Shown: positions 53,901-59,900 of the stretch, piece after piece
How the letters are laid out: each line of letters starts with the position of its first letter
How positions within the stretch are numbered: the stretch's first letter is position 1
From: Tubiluchus corallicola
Lineage: Eukaryota > Priapulida > Priapulimorpha > Priapulimorphida > Tubiluchidae
Direction of reading: 5' to 3'
Assembly (NCBI GenBank): GCA_030141605.1
Contig: JAQGDQ010000051.1
Span: 704,628-768,627 of the forward strand
DNA: 64,000 bases
Made by a program: the position numbers and the translations under genes
Notes under the pieces: model-generated
Told to the model about the DNA's origin: nothing
Databases searched by the model: none
Seen by the model: only the letters and a program-made list of their open reading frames with translations

Positions 53901-56900
53901 AGTCACTTTCAATTTTTGCAGACAGACTAAAAAAATTATCAAAATTTATAATACAAGACAAATGACATACAAAAGTACAACCAAAAATTACACAAAAATT
54001 TACTTCAAAATACAGTCCATGATTCCAAAATGTTGCTAAAATGCACACCAGCTTTCCCATGATTAATCTTTTTGTTTACTAATAACTAATAATTTTGAGG
54101 AGTTACCACTAGATGTATTACTCTGAAATGCTTTTAACCTTTCTCAAATTTCCTTGTTTTGGTCTTCCCTAAACCGGTGTAACAGCTGAGATTATGCTCC
54201 CTCCAGAATATACCTGGATATAGTTTAGCCTAGCTCAGAATAAACCATGAGGAGCAATTTGGCCTAGCATGTACCCCTGGGTATAAAGTAGCCTAGTCCA
54301 AAGTTTACCTCATGGGCCGGATTAAACACTAAAGCTGCTCTTAGGTGGGTATATTCTAGCCCAGCCCATTTTATACCGGAAGTATAAACTGGCCTAGCTC
54401 AAACTATACCCCGGGTAAAAAACAGCCTAGCCTGGAATAACCTCGTGTATACTCTGGGCATGGGGTATACTCCAGGCTGTTACAAAGGGTCACACTTTTC
54501 ATCATATCATAACATTTCGCACATAGTGATATCAGACTATTTTTTTATTTGTTTATCACTGATTTTTTATGAACATTTATTCTCTACAAATTTCATGATG
54601 AAGAACTAAAAAAAGTCGACACGGCTAAGCAAAAATAAGTGACAGGGTAGAAATTTATGGCAAAAGAATGACAGCAGTCTCTAGCAACACTTGACCATGG
54701 GTTAAAGGCACAGTACACCCTAAAATCATGTTCTTGTATATTGAAAGTTTTGGTGTTCACTTCTGGGGTCAGGAAAATTTGTTTCCTGAGAGAAATACAG
54801 CGGCCGCGCATGTGTCACTGGTACCAAACTTTGCAGACTTGTACACTGGGTATCTGCCAAAAAAATAAAAGAATGTTCTTGTGGCACTTCTTTCTTAAAG
54901 AAAGTTCTACAGCTCTATGGAAAGAGAACGGACTGGGCTACAAGATAAGTGGGTCTTTTTTATGAGTGCTTACACTGTAGTCCATAAGATTTTGTCATCT
55001 TTCACTGGAAAAAGTATGATGGCAAATTCACTGTTAATGACATTACCACTTTGTTCTGCCTGCAGGGTTCGCTAATTTCATTAAGTTGCTGCTGCCTGTT
55101 AAACATTATTATGTAAGTGGAAGGCTATTCCAATTACTAAAGGAAGCAGTATGCAATAAGAGAAGACTATGTACAGTATCGCATATTATTGATCATTAGT
55201 AATAACGTTGGTGTGGTAGGGGTGGTGTGATGTAGTGTTGGCGGTTTGGTATGGTGGTGGATGATGTAGAGTTATGAGTGGCAAGGTATGGGTGGTGTGG
55301 ATGGTGCTGTGTGGGTAGTGCAGCGTGAGTGGTGTGTGGATCACTGTTGTAAGTTGATGTTCTTTGGCGAAGTTTGACTAGTTTCTATCAGTTCTATTTT
55401 AAGACGTAACAAAAAGAAAATTTAATTTCTGAAGCCCAACTAATGGTTAACTATATTTGTTCAATATTTGGAAAGGAAAAATGTTCAACTTACCTCCACA
55501 GGATTTTCATTGCGGACCGTAAACAGCATACTTCTCTCAACACCTTTTCCTAAAGTGCCAAAATTTAATCTGTCTTTTTCTGGCGCATGTGGAATAAACT
55601 GAAAATACAAATAATTTTTTTTAGCAAAGCACTAAATATTGAATAAGAGATATGAGAAGCTAGGTCATTTTACCAATAATAATGACTCAAGATTCGATTA
55701 GGACTTGTACATAATGACTTGAGATTTGACTACGACTTAGATAATGGCTCAAGACTTAATTTGGACTTGAACCTCAAGGACTTGGCATGCATCCTTGCAT
55801 GCATCAGCAAAAGCCATGAGGAGTTCAGGTGCAAGCACATCATCTTAATTCGTTCTAGCAGCCACTATACGATAATGCATAATATACTGGATCTCAAACT
55901 TCTTTAGTATCACAAAAAACAACATAAACCTCACCTTTAAGCGTCCATTGTAACATACTAAAGGTATTTGAAATTCTGAAGCATTAGTATATAACTGCAG
56001 CAGTGTGCTAAAGCTAACAGTTATATTGTCTGGGTGGAACTCCAAACTAAACAGAGATTTCCTTTGCTGTGGTAAAATGCTGGAATTAGTTCCCAATAGA
56101 CGAACCTAAAAGTATGAAAAAGTAATGTCCAATGTGGTTCCTGTGCCTTTTACAACTCACTACATACACTTCTGACATGCCATTTGGCTTCAAACCAGAG
56201 GTGACTACTACTTTGTGTATCTTTGTCATGTCGGAGATAAACTTTGTTATTGTAATTTAATCTAATATTTACACAGTTTTACTTCATGCAAAGAAGTCTT
56301 CTGAATGTGTCAATTATTGTAAACTATTTAGAGAGTTTGTGGATAGATATTTACTACCTTTAGTTACAAGATTGTTACTGTTTGTGTACACACATCAAAC
56401 AATTCGTGTTGAATGGATAATAAAGTAAGTGACTATTTTAGTGTTTAAAATGGGCTAAAACAAGAGGGAGTGTTGCCTCTCATTTTATTTCCAGCATATA
56501 CGGATGACCTATAGGCTGGTTATGTAGACATGGGATTAGCTGCTACATGGGCCCGTATTTTGTAGGTTATTTGGCCTATACAGATGACCTTACGCTATTA
56601 TCGCTATCTGTTAATGTACTAAATGCAATGATTAGAATCTATCAAGAACACATTGATAAATATAATGTTCAGTTTAGCCATTCTAAAAGCGAATTATTAG
56701 TCTTTGCTGGACATTGTAGCTCTGGTGTCAGTGATACCTGGGACATAACATTAGTACTAGTGATAGCCACAGCATTGTTACTGACACTAATGCTACATTT
56801 TGAGATAACTTTAATATTTTTATTGCTGACTTTAGCCACACTAAAGGTGGATTAAAGGGCAATCTATAGAAGCAATATAGCTTTTAGGGTGCTCTGTGGA

Positions 56901-59900
56901 ACATGGAAAGTAAAGGTGTCTCTAGAATTTGCATTTCATACACGAGAGCTTAAAAATGTTGTGGCATTATCTCTCCGTACTCATTGCAACATGTTTAAAA
57001 GTTAGCTTAAATTTGAGATTTTGTAAATTTGCAAATAATGTTATTAATTGTCGGGTTTTTCTGGTAAATTTGATCTCTGCTATAGCACCGAAAAATCTAT
57101 TTTGTTTTTTACAATAACAGTCTTGTGACTAGTAATGAACAGTGCTATATGACATGCCTCAATGTATCAATTCGTATCCATTTGCTTAATTACTGATATA
57201 ATACTTTGGAAACTAGGAGCAAAGTAAAAATTCTAAAAGAAATCATAGAAGTACATGAAGGTATGACAACGCATGCTAATTTCACAACTGATGAAATTGA
57301 AGTGATGATAAATGAAATATACGTTCTATGTATATAGATAGTTCCTTATGCACATTTTGTAGGTTCCTTTTACATGTGTTCTTATGTGTTTTTATTTTTT
57401 TACTTGTGCACCATGTAGTTTCAATTCCTATGCAAATAAAGGTATTATTGTTGTTGTTGATGTTGTTACAATAGGTGCCGCTTAATCGACTCACTTTGGG
57501 ACCCAATTAACCCAAAGTGTTTTGACCCAATTAACCGAGTGAACCTATTAATCGATGGGTGTAGTATTACTAGTACAAAAGTATGAGTCACCAGCTCACT
57601 ATGCACTGCAAAAGTTTTTAATGAATTTTGGGAACGAAGTAATGCCTAAATTCTTTTGTGCAGTTAAAAACTTAAAAACAATAAATTAAAAAGGCTCTTT
57701 AGCTATTAGAGCTTTAGGCTTATGCTTATGCTCCATTTTTCAAACTTCTTAACTCTATGCTCTTATTTGCTGTATGATGTTTACTCTTGTAAGTCACAAC
57801 AAATACTGGCTAATTACCGTACCTGCATCTTTGACTGTTTAAGCCTGAAAGCATGATTTGCAAAGAGAGCTTCAAAAGCAAACCGGAATCAGAGGCTGCA
57901 TACTTTGTCAAAAGGCAAGCAGTGAAATTCTATTGTCTAGAAGCTTTTTTAGGCTAACGTCAAGGTGATGAGCTACTTTTTTTAGTATCATACAAAGATC
58001 AGAGACTGATGAATAAGCTATTAACGGTAAAAATAATGGAAGCTGGTATCCATCATCTTTAGTGGTAAAACGTTTGGCAAAATATAGTGCAAGAAGTTCA
58101 GCTGTATCAAACAATATGAGAATTCTTGGTTTACTGAACGTACGAGTCTCACCTGCAACTTTAGAAGCATCAAGAGGGAAGATATGATTACAGGGCAAAA
58201 AAGGAATGAAAGGAATCACAATTAACATATCAAACATAACATAACATAACAAAATGTATTTTGATAAAAAGGCTGGGAAACTCTTTATGACTTGAATTGA
58301 GATGATTCAAGTGATCAGAAGATCTAAAAACTTCGACAATAGATAAATCAGGATAGTGTAGATAATAAAAAGGGGGTTTTAACTATGAAAATGTACGAGT
58401 GGAAAATGGAAATAAAGAGGAAGACTGCATGTTTCATAATGCGAGAATGTGCAGAAAAAAGCAAAAGCAGAACAAAATTAAGATTCTAGAAACATACTGG
58501 GTGTGTGAATGTCTATAGTAATTCAGTGTGTTATTCACTCCGTCATTCTTAACGACATCCCTATGGCATGGATTTCTTTGTTCGTGAACTTTTAATAGTT
58601 TTTGCTGAAGGTTTTGTGAGTTTTTGATCATAATAAATGAGGTTATGGTTTGATTTAATTAACACTGTTTTCTGGTGTACTGTCATAAAAATGACACTGA
58701 CTATCAATGGACTAATTACAGTGTTAAGGACTAAGGGCAGGAAATGAAAAAACTACATAGAAGAGATGCAGGCTAATGAAAATAAGGTTAAACCTGGTAT
58801 ATGTTAAAGCAAACTACAAAAACAACTTACTGTAAAATGACGCTTTGCTTCTGGTTGTAAGGAAATGTTGTAAATTTGTAGAGTAAAATTAAAAGTATTG
58901 GTAAGGAAAATGTCACGAATAATTTTTTGAGAAATCTCCTTCCCAACAAAAAACTCTGTACTGTTGTGATCATGGACTAGTGACCTGCAATGAGAAGTTG
59001 TAATTTTACTCAATGAATTTTTGTGCAATTGTTGCAATAAATAACTATCCAGAATGTGAAGCATTCATTGAAGCAACCTACCATCAGTTCATTTAAGTTA
59101 TTCAACAATTTTTCTGCAATAACACTCTACTGTGATGTGCTTACCATCCCATATTACCCGCACCTTGCCACCCACACACGCTACAAAACAACGGCAACAA
59201 CAAAAACCTTTTGCCCATTGTTGAAACTGTGTGAAGCAACAAATGCGAATAAAGCCATCCACTAACAATAAATAATGCACAAACATTATGCACCTCTTTG
59301 CTTACTGCTCCCAAAATGATGGTAATAAGCTAAGTGTGCTATAAACAGATTACTAATATACATTTACAGTTGCCATAGAAGCAAAATTTTTGTGAAAATT
59401 CAATATGCATCATTTGCTTCACAGTGAACAAATAGCAAAATTTTGCATCACATGAGCAATAAGACTGGAATTTCAGCAAAATGAACAGCTTTATAGAGTT
59501 ATATGCAAGCGAGTAACCCAAAAATGCATGGACAAGAACATTGAATACTAAACAATCAAACAAAAAAGTATGAAAAAGAAAAACTTACCCATGTAAAACA
59601 TTGGTAATATAAGGAACAGTTAAGCGACAATTACTAGACTTTGTTTTCACTATAATTTTCCCTGACCACTGTTTTGGACTGACTGCATTTGAAGCTAAAA
59701 AAAATAATTTTTAAGTATTTAGGCAACAAGTGACAATACCCTGAACACTATAATTAAACATGGTAATAAGTTCCATCGAAATGTGGTATTAAGTAAAACG
59801 CTGTTAAATGAGCCATGCTGGCCATAGAGAAGAGAGCAAATAGACTGAGAGACATTCCAGGGGCAAAAGTCAGAATAGCTGGTTTTATTGCTTACACCTG

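Noticed and set aside
57285-57320. 'actgatgaaattgaa' as a ribozyme core
   Set aside because: It lies inside the decayed LINE coding region (TTDEIE) and forms no hammerhead stems.
57908-58252. 114-codon minus-strand open frame (MLCYVMF...) as a gene
   Set aside because: No known motif; the start lies in a repeated 'ataacataaca' tract. It is on the TMEM131 strand, but it reads through without splice signals that fit.
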